NCBI GenBank assembly: GCA_900471485.1
Contig: UCEU01000011.1
Coordinates: 124,001-188,000, forward strand
Direction: 5' to 3'
Source: Hyphomicrobiales bacterium
GTDB taxonomy: Bacteria > Pseudomonadota > Alphaproteobacteria > Rhizobiales > Rhizobiaceae
Length of the DNA stretch: 64,000 nt
Part shown: in pieces, positions 39,031 through 48,154 of the stretch
Layout of the letters: the number at the start of each line of letters is the position of its first letter
How positions within the stretch are numbered: position 1 is the stretch's first letter
Made by a program: the position numbers and the translations under genes
The notes under the pieces: generated by a model
Database searches by the model: none
The model's input: only the letters and a program-made list of their open reading frames with translations
What the model was told of the DNA's origin: nothing

Positions 39031-40594
39031 GCGTAGTCTCCGATGCGGCCTTGCTTTCGTGCAGGCCGCCCATCAGCAGGCCGATCTTTTCGCGTGTCAG
39101 TTCGCCTGCTGGAAATGGCGAAGACAGCCGTCCCTCGGAAATCACGGCGATATCGGTCGCGACCTCGAAAATCTCGTCCAGGTCCTGGCTGATGACGACG
39201 ACGGCCGAACCATTGCGGGCGAGATCGACGAGAGCCTGGCGGATGCGGCTGGCTGCACCGGCGTCCACGCCCCAGGTCGGCTGATTGACCACGAGGACGG
39301 CCGGCTGGCGATCGAGCTCGCGGCCGACGATGAATTTCTGCAGGTTACCGCCCGACAGAGAGCCGGCTGCCGGATCCTCGCCGCTCTTGCGCACATCCAT
39401 TTCCTCGGAAATGCGCTTGGCCGCGTTCTTCACCGCGCTGCGGCGAATGATCTTCAGGAAGCCGCCGGCAAGAAACGCCTTGCGGTCCGATTGACTGCGC
39501 GCCAGCACGAGATTGTCGGAGAGCTTCATAGCAGAGACAGCCGCATGGCCGTGGCGTTCCTCGGGAACGAAACCGGCACCGATCATCCGACGCGCGGTGA
39601 TGCCGAGCGTGCCGACCGGCTTGTTACGGATGACGACGGCATCCGGTGCCGAGACCGGATACTCGCCGGACAGTGCGTCGAACAGCTCGCTCTGGCCATT
39701 GCCGGCAACGCCCGCGATGGCGAGGATTTCGCCGGAACAGACCTTCAGCGCCACATCCTTCAGCGGCATGGCAAAGGGCGTGCGCGCCGCGACCGAGAGC
39801 CCGGAAACGGCAAGCTGCACCTCGCCCTTGCTGCCGCGCTCGGGATGCGTGACGGCCGCGACGTCGTTGCCGACCATCATGCGCGCCAGCGATGCCGGCG
39901 TTTCCTGCCTCGGGTCGCAGGACCCGGTGACCTTGCCGTGGCGCAGAACAGTTGCGCGATCGCAGATGCGCTGCACCTCTTCCAGGCGGTGGCTGATATA
40001 GAGAACCGAGCGTCCCTCGGCTTTTAGCTTGAACAGTGTCTCGAACAACTTGTCGGCTTCCTGCGGGGTCAGCACCGAGGTCGGCTCGTCGAGGATGATC
40101 AGCTTCGGGTTCTGCAGCAGCGCGCGTACGATCTCGATGCGCTGGCGCTCGCCGACAGAGAGATCGGCGACATGGGCATGCGGATCGAGCGGCAGCCCAT
40201 AAGCCCGCGACAGCGCCCTCGCTTCCTCGGCAATCTTGCCGATCGGAATACTGTCGTCGAGCGACAGCGCGATATTCTCGGCCACCGTCAGCGCCTCGAA
40301 CAGCGAAAAGTGCTGGAACACCATCCCGATGCCGATTTTGCGGGCATCGCCGGGAGATGCGATCGAAACGGGATTGCCGCTCCAGACGATCTGGCCATCC
40401 GACGGCTCGAGAACGCCGAACAGCATCTTCACGAGCGTCGACTTGCCCGCGCCGTTCTCGCCGAGCAGCGCGTGGATTTCGCCGGGGGCTATATCAAGAT
40501 CGATATGGTCGCAGGCAGTAAAGCTGCCAAAGAGCTTCGTCAGCTTCTGAACCGACAGTAACGCACCGGCAAGCGGCGCATTCGATGACGACAC
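39020..40594 (-). CDS. Nucleoside-type ABC transporter ATP-binding protein
   Basis: A 524-residue tandem ABC ATPase of the NupA/YufO type that powers the two permeases. The first domain has Walker A LLGENGAGKSTLVK, signature LSVGERQRIEIVRALL and Walker B LIILDEPTSVL. The second has GVAGNGQSELFDALSG, signature LSGGNLQKFIVGREL and VLVVNQPTWGVDAGAA, where the usual DEP of Walker B is NQP, so this site should be non-hydrolytic as in related proteins. The start is GTG at 40594. It opens the transport unit, 41 bases after the quinone oxidoreductase gene. Confidence 0.92.
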   Translation of the reverse strand: MSSSNAPLAGALLSVQKLTKLFGSFTACDHIDLDIAPGEIHALLGENGAGKSTLVKMLFGVLEPSDGQIVWSGNPVSIASPGDARKIGIGMVFQHFSLFEALTVAENIALSLDDSIPIGKIAEEARALSRAYGLPLDPHAHVADLSVGERQRIEIVRALLQNPKLIILDEPTSVLTPQEADKLFETLFKLKAEGRSVLYISHRLEEVQRICDRATVLRHGKVTGSCDPRQETPASLARMMVGNDVAAVTHPERGSKGEVQLAVSGLSVAARTPFAMPLKDVALKVCSGEILAIAGVAGNGQSELFDALSGEYPVSAPDAVVIRNKPVGTLGITARRMIGAGFVPEERHGHAAVSAMKLSDNLVLARSQSDRKAFLAGGFLKIIRRSAVKNAAKRISEEMDVRKSGEDPAAGSLSGGNLQKFIVGRELDRQPAVLVVNQPTWGVDAGAASRIRQALVDLARNGSAVVVISQDLDEIFEVATDIAVISEGRLSSPFPAGELTREKIGLLMGGLHESKAASETTHAH

Positions 40595-40635
40595 GTTCCC
40601 TCATTTCCCCCCGCTGACCCTATCCTTTGCGGACT

Positions 40636-41616
40636 TTATGGGATCAGCAGCGTCGTTCCGGTAGTTCTTCTGGATTCCAAATCCGCGTGGGCTCGCCCGA
40701 CCTCACGTAACGGATAGGTCTGATTGATATTGATACGCACTTTGTTGCTCAGCACAACAGCAAATAACGCGTTTGCACAATCCTTAAGCTCCTCGGCCGT
40801 GGCGATATAGCTGAAAAGCGTAGGCCGAGTGGCAAACAGCGAGCCGCGCTGCGCCAGCATTGCAAGCGAGAAGTCTTCGATGGGTCCTGAAGACTGGCCG
40901 AACGAGACGAACATCCCCAGTCGCTTCAGGCAATCCAGCGACTGCGGAAACGTATCGCGCCCGATGGAGTCATAGACGACATCGACGCCCTTGCCGCCGG
41001 TGATCTCGCGGACACGGTCGAGGAAGTTCTCGGTCTTGTAGTTGATGACGTGATCGTAGCCATGGTCGAGGGCGATCTTGACCTTCTCGTCCGATCCCGC
41101 CGTGCCGACGACGGTGGCGCCCAGCGCCTTCGCCCACTGCCCGGCGATCTGGCCGACCCCGCCGGCCGCGGCGTGAAACAGCAATACCGTCTCCGGCCCG
41201 ACCTTGAAGGTCCGCCGCAGCAGATATTCCGCCGTCATTCCCTTCAGCATCATCGCCGCGGCCGTTTCCAGCGAGATGCCGTCGGGCACCTTGACCAGAT
41301 GCTTGGTCTCGATGTTGCGCTCCACACTGTAGGCACCATCTGAACCGGCATAGGCGACACGATCACCGACGGCGAAGTCGGTTACGCCGGGACCGACCAC
41401 GGTCACCGTTCCCGCTGCTTCCTTGCCCGTCACGAAAGGCAGATGCGGCGCCTTGTAGAGGCCTGTTCGGAAGTAGACATCGATGAAATTCAGGCCGATC
41501 GCGGCGTGACGAATCTGCACCTCGCCCGAAGACGGCGGCGGCAGATCGATATCGACAAACTCGAAGACCTCTGGTCCACCGGTCTTGCTGAACGAAACTG
41601 CCTGCGTCTTGCTCAT
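40636..41616 (-). CDS. Quinone oxidoreductase (zeta-crystallin-like MDR)
   Basis: A 326-residue NADPH:quinone oxidoreductase of the medium-chain dehydrogenase/reductase superfamily without structural zinc Cys residues. GVDVVYDSIGRDTFPQSLDC and the Rossmann motif AAAGGVGQIAGQWAKALGA are clear. The N terminus VFEFVDIDLPPPSSGEVQIR is typical of Qor. It probably performs one-electron reduction of quinones or handles reactive carbonyls. It lies 9 bases after pcs and 41 bases before the nucleoside ABC genes on one strand, so a longer transcript is possible, but a functional link is not obvious. Confidence 0.92.
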   Translation of the reverse strand: MSKTQAVSFSKTGGPEVFEFVDIDLPPPSSGEVQIRHAAIGLNFIDVYFRTGLYKAPHLPFVTGKEAAGTVTVVGPGVTDFAVGDRVAYAGSDGAYSVERNIETKHLVKVPDGISLETAAAMMLKGMTAEYLLRRTFKVGPETVLLFHAAAGGVGQIAGQWAKALGATVVGTAGSDEKVKIALDHGYDHVINYKTENFLDRVREITGGKGVDVVYDSIGRDTFPQSLDCLKRLGMFVSFGQSSGPIEDFSLAMLAQRGSLFATRPTLFSYIATAEELKDCANALFAVVLSNKVRININQTYPLREVGRAHADLESRRTTGTTLLIP

Positions 41617-41625
41617 GATCTTGTC

Positions 41626-42354
41626 CTAGTTCTTGCGCCCTAGCGATGGGAAAAGCTGCAGCACGGCGCCGATGCAATAGAGATAGATACCGCTGAGGAT
41701 GAAGAGGACAATCGCCCATTGCGGCGTATTGAAATGCGCCAGCAGCGAATACATGCCGAGCGCCGACCAAAGGAAGAACACCGCAAGGTTCAGCGTCCGC
41801 AGTCGCTGCACGCGAACGGGATGCAGGAAGTTGATCGGCAGGAAGGTCAGGACGACCGAAACTGTAACCACGGCAAGCGCGGTGATGGCGCTGGCGTCGA
41901 TGACGAACAGCGTAAACACGATCATGTTCCAGACAACAGGGAAGCCCGAGAAGAAATACTCGTCCGTCTTCATGCCCATGTCTGCATAATAGATCGCGCT
42001 CGACACCACGATCATGCCCGCCGCAACGAAGGACCAGGGTTCGCCGATCATGCCGCTCTGATATAGCGCGAAGGCAGGCAGCAGCACATAGGTGACGTAA
42101 TCGATGATATTGTCGAGCGTGTCGCCCGACCAGTTCGGCAGGACTTCCTTGACCTGCACCTTGCGCGCGATCGGCCCATCGATCCCATCGACCAGCAGCG
42201 CGAGCCCTAGCCACCAGAACATGTCGATGAAGCGATGCTCCGCCGCCGCGACCACGCCGAGGAAGGCGAGGAAAGAACCCGATGCCGTCAGAATATGGAC
42301 GGAAAAGGCGCGCATCTCCGCATACGGTACACGCTTGTAATTGAAAATCTTCAT
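41626..42354 (-). CDS. pcs: Phosphatidylcholine synthase
   Basis: Pcs condenses choline directly with CDP-diacylglycerol to make phosphatidylcholine in the inner membrane, a pathway typical of bacteria that live with eukaryotic hosts. The 242-residue product has about eight membrane spans. The CDP-alcohol phosphotransferase motif is visible as DGIDGPIARKVQVKEVLPNW followed by SGDTLDNIIDYVTYVLLPAF, carrying the conserved Asp residues. Length and the start MKIFNYKRVPYAEMRAFSVH match rhizobial Pcs. It is divergent from fpr. Confidence 0.94.
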   Translation of the reverse strand: MKIFNYKRVPYAEMRAFSVHILTASGSFLAFLGVVAAAEHRFIDMFWWLGLALLVDGIDGPIARKVQVKEVLPNWSGDTLDNIIDYVTYVLLPAFALYQSGMIGEPWSFVAAGMIVVSSAIYYADMGMKTDEYFFSGFPVVWNMIVFTLFVIDASAITALAVVTVSVVLTFLPINFLHPVRVQRLRTLNLAVFFLWSALGMYSLLAHFNTPQWAIVLFILSGIYLYCIGAVLQLFPSLGRKN

Positions 42355-42600
42355 GTTTCCCCGACCTGCCGATGGCATCCGCACCCGGCAGGCGCGGTTT
42401 TGGCCTAATATGCATCCTTTGCTTCGCTTCGCCAGAGCAAAAGCGATTGGCCCACAAGGGCTAGCTGAATCCTGACGATGACACGCATATTTCGTGCAAC
42501 TGGCGTCGGAAAGAATGGAATACCTTTAAATCAACACCTATTTGTAATATCTCGCTCGCATCCGAAAGTTCATCCGACGAATACGGGATCCGATACCGAA

Positions 42601-43413
42601 ATGAACGCCCCTGCGAAGACCGAAGAATTTGCCTCCCCGATTCCCGCCGGCGTCTACGCCGAAACGGTACTGAGCGTGACCCATTATACGGATCACCTGT
42701 TCCGCTTCACGATGACCCGTCCGCAGGGCTTCCGCTTCCGTTCGGGCGAATTCGCGATGATCGGCCTGATGCTCGAGGGCAAGCCGATCTTCCGTGCCTA
42801 TTCGATCGCAAGCCCCGCCTGGGCCGAGGAACTCGAGTTCTTCTCGATCAAGGTTCCGGATGGCCCGCTCACCTCCCATCTGCAGGCGATCAAGCCGGGC
42901 GACCAGGTCCTGATGCGCAAGAAGCCGACCGGTACGCTCGTTCTCGACGCGCTGACCCCTGGCCGCCGTCTCTACATGTTCTCGACCGGCACCGGCATCG
43001 CGCCCTTCGCGAGCCTGATCCGCGATCCGGAAACCTACGAGAAGTACGAGGAAGTCATCCTCACCCATACGACGCGCGACGTCGCCGAACTGAAGTACGG
43101 CTTCGACCTCGTGCACGAGATCCAGCACGACGAGCTGCTCAAGGAAGTCGTTGGTGACAAGCTGCGCCACTACGCGACGGTAACACGCGAAGACTTCGAA
43201 TATCGAGGCCGCATCACCGACCTGATCTCGTCGGGCAAGCTGTTCACCGACCTCGGCGTTCCGCCGCTCGATCCGTCGATTGACCGCGGCATGATCTGCG
43301 GTTCGTCGGCCATGCTGAAGGACACCAAGGAACTGTTGGAAAAGGCAGGCCTCAACGAGGGTGCCAACAGCAAGCCAGCGGAATTCGTCATCGAACGCGC
43401 TTTCGTCGGCTGA
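42601..43413 (+). CDS. fpr: Ferredoxin-NADP reductase
   Basis: Fpr transfers electrons between NADPH and ferredoxin or flavodoxin through FAD and helps in oxidative-stress defence and Fe-S metabolism. The 270-residue product has the FAD-binding beta-barrel (FRFRSGEFAMIGLM, IFRAYSIASPAW with the RAYS motif). The NADP domain shows LYMFSTGTGIAPFASLIRDP and GMICGSSAMLKDTKELLEKA. It ends EFVIERAFVG, typical of subclass I bacterial reductases. ATG at 42601 matches the family; the frame extends upstream without support. A clear terminator follows. Confidence 0.96.
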   Translation: MNAPAKTEEFASPIPAGVYAETVLSVTHYTDHLFRFTMTRPQGFRFRSGEFAMIGLMLEGKPIFRAYSIASPAWAEELEFFSIKVPDGPLTSHLQAIKPGDQVLMRKKPTGTLVLDALTPGRRLYMFSTGTGIAPFASLIRDPETYEKYEEVILTHTTRDVAELKYGFDLVHEIQHDELLKEVVGDKLRHYATVTREDFEYRGRITDLISSGKLFTDLGVPPLDPSIDRGMICGSSAMLKDTKELLEKAGLNEGANSKPAEFVIERAFVG

Positions 43414-43436
43414 ATTCGAGCTGATTTCTGAAAATG

Positions 43437-43464
43437 TTCACGGCTCCGGAAACGGAGCCGTTTT
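43437..43464 (+). terminator. Terminator after fpr
   Basis: CGGCTCCG / CGGAGCCG with a GAAA tetraloop (43441-43460) is followed by TTTT. It lies between the convergent fpr and GntR-family genes. Confidence 0.85.
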
Positions 43465-44078
43465 CATGTCTGGCTGAGATAGTCGATCAACCTGCCCATT
43501 GCCACGCGCGCCGCGTCCGCTTCACCCTGCTGGATGGCGGTGATTGTCGCCACATGCAGCGAGATCGATCGCTGTGTGCGCTCGGCTTCAGCGTTCGAAT
43601 ACCAAAGCCTTCGAGAATGGGTCTGCACCGGTCCTAGCGCCGAGGTGATAAATGCGTTCGGGCAGGCCTCTTCGAGAATCTCGTCGAAGGTCTTGTCGGC
43701 AGCGAAGAAGCCCTCGAGGTCGCCGCTTTCAGCACTTTGACGCATGGTCGTGGCGCATAGAGCAAGTTGGTCCCGCTGCGCCTGCGTGGCGTGCTCCGCC
43801 GCAAGGGCCGCCGCGATCGGCTCGAGTTCGCGACGCACCTGCATGACATGGCCATGGTCGGTGTCTTTGATGAATGCCACCTGCAGGCCGACACGCGGTT
43901 TGACCAGCACGAGCCCCTGCCAGGCCAATTTCTGGATTGCCTCGCGCACCGGGGTGCGACCATGGCCGGAAAGCTCGATCAATTGCTTCTCGGTCACCAG
44001 CGCGCCCGGCTGCAGCGCCAGCGTCACGATCGCGTGCTCCAGCGCAAGATAGGCACGGTGGCTCAGAGAATCCTGCAT
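43464..44078 (-). CDS. GntR family transcriptional regulator (FCD type)
   Basis: A 204-residue regulator with an N-terminal winged helix (LEHAIVTLALQPGALVTEKQ; GHGRTPVREAIQKLAWQGLV) and a C-terminal FCD ligand domain (VRRELEPIAAALAAEHATQA). It is smaller than usual FCD proteins but not visibly truncated. No transport or catabolic genes are adjacent on the same strand; fpr converges on it, and the efflux operon lies upstream in the same direction with 155 bases between. Its ligand and targets are not predictable from context. Confidence 0.85.
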   Translation of the reverse strand: MQDSLSHRAYLALEHAIVTLALQPGALVTEKQLIELSGHGRTPVREAIQKLAWQGLVLVKPRVGLQVAFIKDTDHGHVMQVRRELEPIAAALAAEHATQAQRDQLALCATTMRQSAESGDLEGFFAADKTFDEILEEACPNAFITSALGPVQTHSRRLWYSNAEAERTQRSISLHVATITAIQQGEADAARVAMGRLIDYLSQT

Positions 44079-44233
44079 CCCGAATCCATTCGCATTTTCT
44101 GATATATCTCAAATGCCATGGGGAGCTTGCGATGACAAGGTATCAAATGGTTGTATTGCAACCATTTTATGTCTCCACGCACGTCATGGATGCGAAGGTC
44201 TCCATGTCTCCGGCGGGCCTCTTCCGGCCCTGC

Positions 44234-45442
44234 CTATTCGTGGCGTAACGCCTCGATCGGGTTGAGCTGCGCTGCCCGGCGCGCCGGGAAATAGCCGAAG
44301 ATCATGCCGATCGCCGCCGAGAAGGCAAAGGCGACGGCAATCATCATAGGGCTGACGACGAAGGGGATCTTCAATGCCGCGCTGGCGCCAAAGCCCAGTC
44401 CGAGCCCAAGCAGGATGCCGGCGATGCCGCCGAAAATCGACAGAGCCACGGCTTCGACCAGGAACTGCATGAGCACCTGCCCTTCCAGCGCCCCGATCGC
44501 CAAGCGAATGCCGATCTCGCGAGTCCGCTCCGTCACCGATACCAGCATGATGTTCATGATGCCGATGCCGCCAACCAGCAGACTGATCGCCGCCACCGCG
44601 CCGAGCAGACCGGTTAGAAGGGTCGTCGTTCCCGTCATGGCTTCAGCGATTTGCGTCATGTCGTTGACGTTGAAATCGTCTTCGCGCCCGGGAATGATCT
44701 TCCGCCGTTCACGCAGCAGGTTCTCGGTATCTGTCTGGATCTTGGCGGTCGAAACGCCGTCACGGGCCGAAATCACGATCATCTGCACATTGGCATTGGC
44801 TCGGCCGCCGACGCGACGCTGATAGACCTTCACGGGCATGATCACGACGTCGTCCTGGTCGTTGCCCATGCCCGATTGACCACGCTTGGCGAGCACCCCG
44901 ATCACACCGCAGGAAACCTTGCCCACACGGACCTGCTGTCCTGTTGGATCGGCGGCGCCGAAGAGTTGCGAGCGCACGGTCTCACCGAGGATGCAGCGCG
45001 CCCTGCCACGCTCTTCGGCGGCATCGAACGTGCGGCCGATCGCCATGTCCCAGTCCTGCGCGATAAAATAGTCGTTGGTCGTGCCCATCACCGTCGTGGA
45101 GTGGCTCTGGCCGCCATAGATCACCGTCGCCGTCGTCTGGTTCAACGGCGCCGCGGCTCTGATATCGGGCACCTGTTCGCGGATCGCATCGACGTCCTTG
45201 GTCGTGAAACGCCGCGCTTCCGTGCTGGCGCGGCCGGGACCGAACTGGCCAGGCCGGGCAAACAGCATGTTGGTTCCAAGCCGGGAAAGCTCGGTCGTCA
45301 CCTGTGCGGTCGTGCCGTTGCCGATCGTCACCAGCGCGATGACGGCCGCGACGCCGATAACGACGCCGAGGACCGTCAGGAACGAGCGTAGCATGTTGCG
45401 GCTGATGGCGCGTAGCGCCAGTTTTAGGGTCTCAAAGAACAT
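44234..45442 (-). CDS. MacB-type ABC transporter permease
   Basis: A 402-residue permease of the MacB/FtsX family. It has an N-terminal membrane span (LRSFLTVLGVVIGVAAVIAL), a long periplasmic MacB_PCD domain, and three C-terminal spans with LVGGIGIMNIMLVSVTERTR and EIGIRLAIGALEGQVLMQFL. Unlike E. coli MacB, the ATPase is a separate protein encoded just upstream, overlapping by 11 bases. ATG at 45442 gives a normal N terminus. It should work with the ATPase and the adaptor in exporting a substrate across the envelope. Confidence 0.9.
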   Translation of the reverse strand: MFFETLKLALRAISRNMLRSFLTVLGVVIGVAAVIALVTIGNGTTAQVTTELSRLGTNMLFARPGQFGPGRASTEARRFTTKDVDAIREQVPDIRAAAPLNQTTATVIYGGQSHSTTVMGTTNDYFIAQDWDMAIGRTFDAAEERGRARCILGETVRSQLFGAADPTGQQVRVGKVSCGVIGVLAKRGQSGMGNDQDDVVIMPVKVYQRRVGGRANANVQMIVISARDGVSTAKIQTDTENLLRERRKIIPGREDDFNVNDMTQIAEAMTGTTTLLTGLLGAVAAISLLVGGIGIMNIMLVSVTERTREIGIRLAIGALEGQVLMQFLVEAVALSIFGGIAGILLGLGLGFGASAALKIPFVVSPMMIAVAFAFSAAIGMIFGYFPARRAAQLNPIEALRHE

Positions 45443-46148
45443 GGTCGACCCTCCCCTTATGCTCGGCTTCCGTCTCCAGTTTGCCGTCGATGAAGCGTAG
45501 CAGCCGTCCCGCGTAAGCGGCGATGTCGGGTTCATGGGTAACCATCACGATGGTGATCCCCTCTTCCCGGTTGAGCCGCGTCATCAGGTCCATGATCTCG
45601 ATGCTGGTCTTGGTGTCGAGATTGCCGGTCGGCTCGTCGGCGAGCAGCAGCGACGGCTCGGTGACGATAGCCCGGGCGATCGCCACGCGCTGCTGCTGGC
45701 CGCCGGAAAGCTCCTGCGTCTTGTGGTTCTCTCGCCCTGAGAGGCCAACCAGCCTGAGCGCTTCCTTGGCTTTCCGATGTCGCTCGCCGGCTGGCATGCC
45801 GCGGTAGACCAGCGGCAACTCGACATTCTCCACCGCCGAAGTGCGTGACAGCAGATTGAACCCCTGAAAGACGAAGCCCAGCATATGCCGTCGCAGCAAG
45901 GTCAGTTGCGCGCGGTCGAAGCCCTGTGTCGAAAGGCCCTGAAATACGTAGTCACCGGAGCTCGGTACATCGAGGCAGCCGAGGATGTTCATCGCCGTCG
46001 ATTTTCCGGAGCCTGAAGGCCCCATGATGGCCACGAACTCGCCCGCGCGGATCGACAGATCGACTCGGTTGAGCGCATGGATCGTCGCCTCGCCGTGACC
46101 ATAGGTCTTCGAGACTTGCCTGAATTCAAGAAGCGGCGGACTGGTCAT
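45432..46148 (-). CDS. MacB/LolD-type ABC transporter ATP-binding protein
   Basis: A 238-residue ABC ATPase of the MacB/LolD/FtsE group. Walker [20 protein letters not shown]-loop [20 protein letters not shown], signature [16 protein letters not shown] and Walker [17 protein letters not shown] are all intact, as is the switch His ([15 protein letters not shown]). It lies 11 bases after the adaptor gene and overlaps the permease gene, so the order is adaptor-ATPase-permease. Confidence 0.94.
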   Translation of the reverse strand: MTSPPLLEFRQVSKTYGHGEATIHALNRVDLSIRAGEFVAIMGPSGSGKSTAMNILGCLDVPSSGDYVFQGLSTQGFDRAQLTLLRRHMLGFVFQGFNLLSRTSAVENVELPLVYRGMPAGERHRKAKEALRLVGLSGRENHKTQELSGGQQQRVAIARAIVTEPSLLLADEPTGNLDTKTSIEIMDLMTRLNREEGITIVMVTHEPDIAAYAGRLLRFIDGKLETEAEHKGRVDHVL

Positions 46149-46159
46149 CTCGTCACCGC

Positions 46160-47464
46160 CTACTTCATCTGCGCCGTCGCATCGACGATCAGGGCGGCAT
46201 TTTCCTTCAGGTCGCCAGATGTGACCTGCGTGAACTGTCCGTCCGAAGATCCGACCTGGATGACGACAGGCGCGGGCTTTCCGGCCTGTAGAACCCAGAT
46301 GCGACGCTTGCTGCCGGTGAGCGTCTCGCCGCCCTGTCTGCCGCCGCGCGGTCCCATGCGGGGCGGACGGAACAGCCCGAAGAGGCCGCCGCCGCGCGAC
46401 GCTTCGGCCGCAGGCGGCGCGTAGCGAAGGGCTGCGTTCGGCACCATCAGCGTATCCTTGACGGCTTCGACGGTCACGTCGGCTGTGGCCGTCATTCCCG
46501 GACGCAGCAGCAGATCGGCATTGTCGACCGAGAGGATCGCCTTGTAGGTCACAACGTTGTTGGTCGTTTCCGAGGCAAAGCGGATCTGCTTGATCTCGGC
46601 TGGGAAGGTCCGGTCAGGATAGGCATCGACCGTGAACGTCGCCTTCTGCCCGACCGCGATCTGCCCGACATCGGCCTCATCGACATCGACCTGCAGTTCC
46701 ATCTGCTTGAGATCGCCGGCGATGACGAAGAGCACCGGCGCCGAGAGCGAGGCCGCAACCGTCGCGCCCGGATCGACCGAACGCGTCAGGATCACGCCGT
46801 CGATCGGAGAAACGATCTTGGCCTTGGCGAGATTGACCTCGGCGAGCTGCAAGTCGGCTTCCGAGGAGAGCACGGTCGCCTCGTTGATGTCCTTGGTGGC
46901 AACCGCAGATTCATACTTGAAACGCGCATCTTCCAGGCTCTGCTGTGTGGAAACGTTGCTCTGCACCAGATTGCGATAGCGCTGGTAGGAGCTGTCGGCC
47001 GATTGCATGTCCGCCACGGCCTTGACGACGTTGGCTTTCGCGGAAGCAAGCTTGGCGCGGGAGCTCTTCACGTCAGCCTCGAGCTTGTTGGTATCGAGCA
47101 CGGCCAGCACCTCACCCGCTTTCACATCGCTGTTGTAGTCGACGTTGACGTCGCGCACGGTGCCGGAAAGCTCGCTGGAGATATCCACTTGTTCGGTAGG
47201 TTGTACGGACCCGGTTGCCGTGACCAGCACGGTCAGATCGCCGCGTTTCACCGGCTGGGTGGTGTAGCTGTATTGGCTCTGCCTGCTGCCCGAATAGTAA
47301 TAGTAGGCCGCGCCGCCCGCGAGTAGCACCAAGCCGAGCACCAGCAACCGCCCCCGCCAGCGCCGCCCTTTGCGCTGCGTTCCCGACGCGGCAAGGATGG
47401 TCGCGAGATCGGCGTTCCCGCTCTTCGCTGCTTTCGTCTCGGTGCTGGTTCCCGTGTCGTTCAT
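46160..47464 (-). CDS. MacA-type periplasmic adaptor (HlyD/RND family)
   Basis: A 434-residue membrane-fusion protein with a cytoplasmic N terminus rich in charged residues. It has one membrane span (LLVLGLVLLAGGAAYYYYSG), then a lipoyl-type half-motif (GSVQPTEQVDISSELSGTVR), a helical hairpin, and the second lipoyl half (AKIVSPIDGVILTRSVDPGA). The beta-barrel and membrane-proximal domains follow. It bridges the ABC permease to an outer-membrane TolC-like channel encoded elsewhere. A Pro/Arg/Gly-rich insertion (about residues 360-380) near the C terminus is unusual compared with E. coli MacA. It is the first gene of the efflux operon. Confidence 0.9.
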   Translation of the reverse strand: MNDTGTSTETKAAKSGNADLATILAASGTQRKGRRWRGRLLVLGLVLLAGGAAYYYYSGSRQSQYSYTTQPVKRGDLTVLVTATGSVQPTEQVDISSELSGTVRDVNVDYNSDVKAGEVLAVLDTNKLEADVKSSRAKLASAKANVVKAVADMQSADSSYQRYRNLVQSNVSTQQSLEDARFKYESAVATKDINEATVLSSEADLQLAEVNLAKAKIVSPIDGVILTRSVDPGATVAASLSAPVLFVIAGDLKQMELQVDVDEADVGQIAVGQKATFTVDAYPDRTFPAEIKQIRFASETTNNVVTYKAILSVDNADLLLRPGMTATADVTVEAVKDTLMVPNAALRYAPPAAEASRGGGLFGLFRPPRMGPRGGRQGGETLTGSKRRIWVLQAGKPAPVVIQVGSSDGQFTQVTSGDLKENAALIVDATAQMK

Positions 47465-47733
47465 TCATTCCTCGATCGGTAAGTCATTCCCGCATCGCGA
47501 TAAATACGGGTAAGCCTTCATGCGACTCATCTATGGCCGAATTGCCACGGATTGAAGCGGGAGCGAAATGAAATCTTGGTAATGAGGGTATAGTTTTTGG
47601 CTGGGACGCGCCGTGGGGAGCAGTACCGCGAGCGAGTGTCGCGACCTTGGAATCGATGAACGCCACGGCCGCCGTCATATTGATCGGCGACGCAGCATGT
47701 CTGGCGATACTTAATTCTAAGTGCTTGATTTTA

Positions 47734-47809
47734 TGGTGAGAGCGATGGGGCTCGAACCCATGACCTACTGATTAAAAGTCAGTTGCTCTACCAGCTGAGC
47801 TACGCTCTC
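47734..47809 (-). tRNA. tRNA-Lys (UUU)
   Basis: A 76-nt cloverleaf on the minus strand. The acceptor stem is GAGAGCG / CGCTCTC, the D-arm begins GCTC AGCTGGTA GAGC, and the anticodon arm is CTGAC TTTTAAT C(A)G with UUU anticodon. The T-arm is ATGGG TTCGAGC CCCAT, and CCA is encoded at the 3' end (47734-47736). No second tRNA is adjacent. Confidence 0.97.
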
Positions 47810-47903
47810 CCTGTCACCGCGGCAACGCCCCGGCTGGAAGTGCGCGGAACATATGCAGGCACCCCATTGCGGTCAACAGAAAAATATTCGTTTCCTGTGC
47901 ATT

Positions 47904-48033
47904 AGGCACATTTCTTGCGGAGGTTTGCGCCGGCTGCGGCGAATATAATCCTCCGCGTCGCTATCGCGGGTTCGTTCGACTTCGAGATGGGAACAAGGCA
48001 GAGGCCCCTTACGTCACTGGGATAACAGTGCCC
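47904..48033 (-). ncRNA. 5S rRNA-like structured RNA element
   Basis: On the minus strand this roughly 130-base segment can fold like 5S rRNA. A closing helix pairs GGGCAC (48033-48028) with GUGCCU (47909-47904). A loop-C-like hairpin contains GUUCCCAUCUCGAAGUCGAAC (split here as GUUCCCAUCU and CGAAGUCGAAC; 47994-47974), matching the 5S signature UUCCCAU..CGAA. A third arm has a 7-bp stem GCGGAGG / CCUCCGC (47956-47950 with 47923-47917) topped by CGCCG-CAGC-CGGCG (47941-47928). The segment AUAGCGACG corresponds to the 5S GUAGCGCCG. The sequence is far from a normal rhizobial 5S and there is no 16S or 23S nearby. It lies 94 bases upstream of tRNA-Lys on the same strand. It could be a 5S-derived regulatory RNA or a decayed 5S copy. 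Confidence 0.5.
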
Positions 48034-48154
48034 GGAAGCCCGCGTGCCAAACGCGCGAGCGACCAAAATGTTCCAGGAAATATTTAATTAAATCAATCTG
48101 TTCACTAGGTTAAGCCGCGCTAGTTACTCAGTCAAGCAATAAGGAGCTTGCATC

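Noticed and set aside
47820..48120. Plus-strand riboswitch or leader for the 69-aa gene
   Set aside because: The same segment explains far better as a minus-strand 5S-like fold, and the closing helix ends about 120 bases before the gene.
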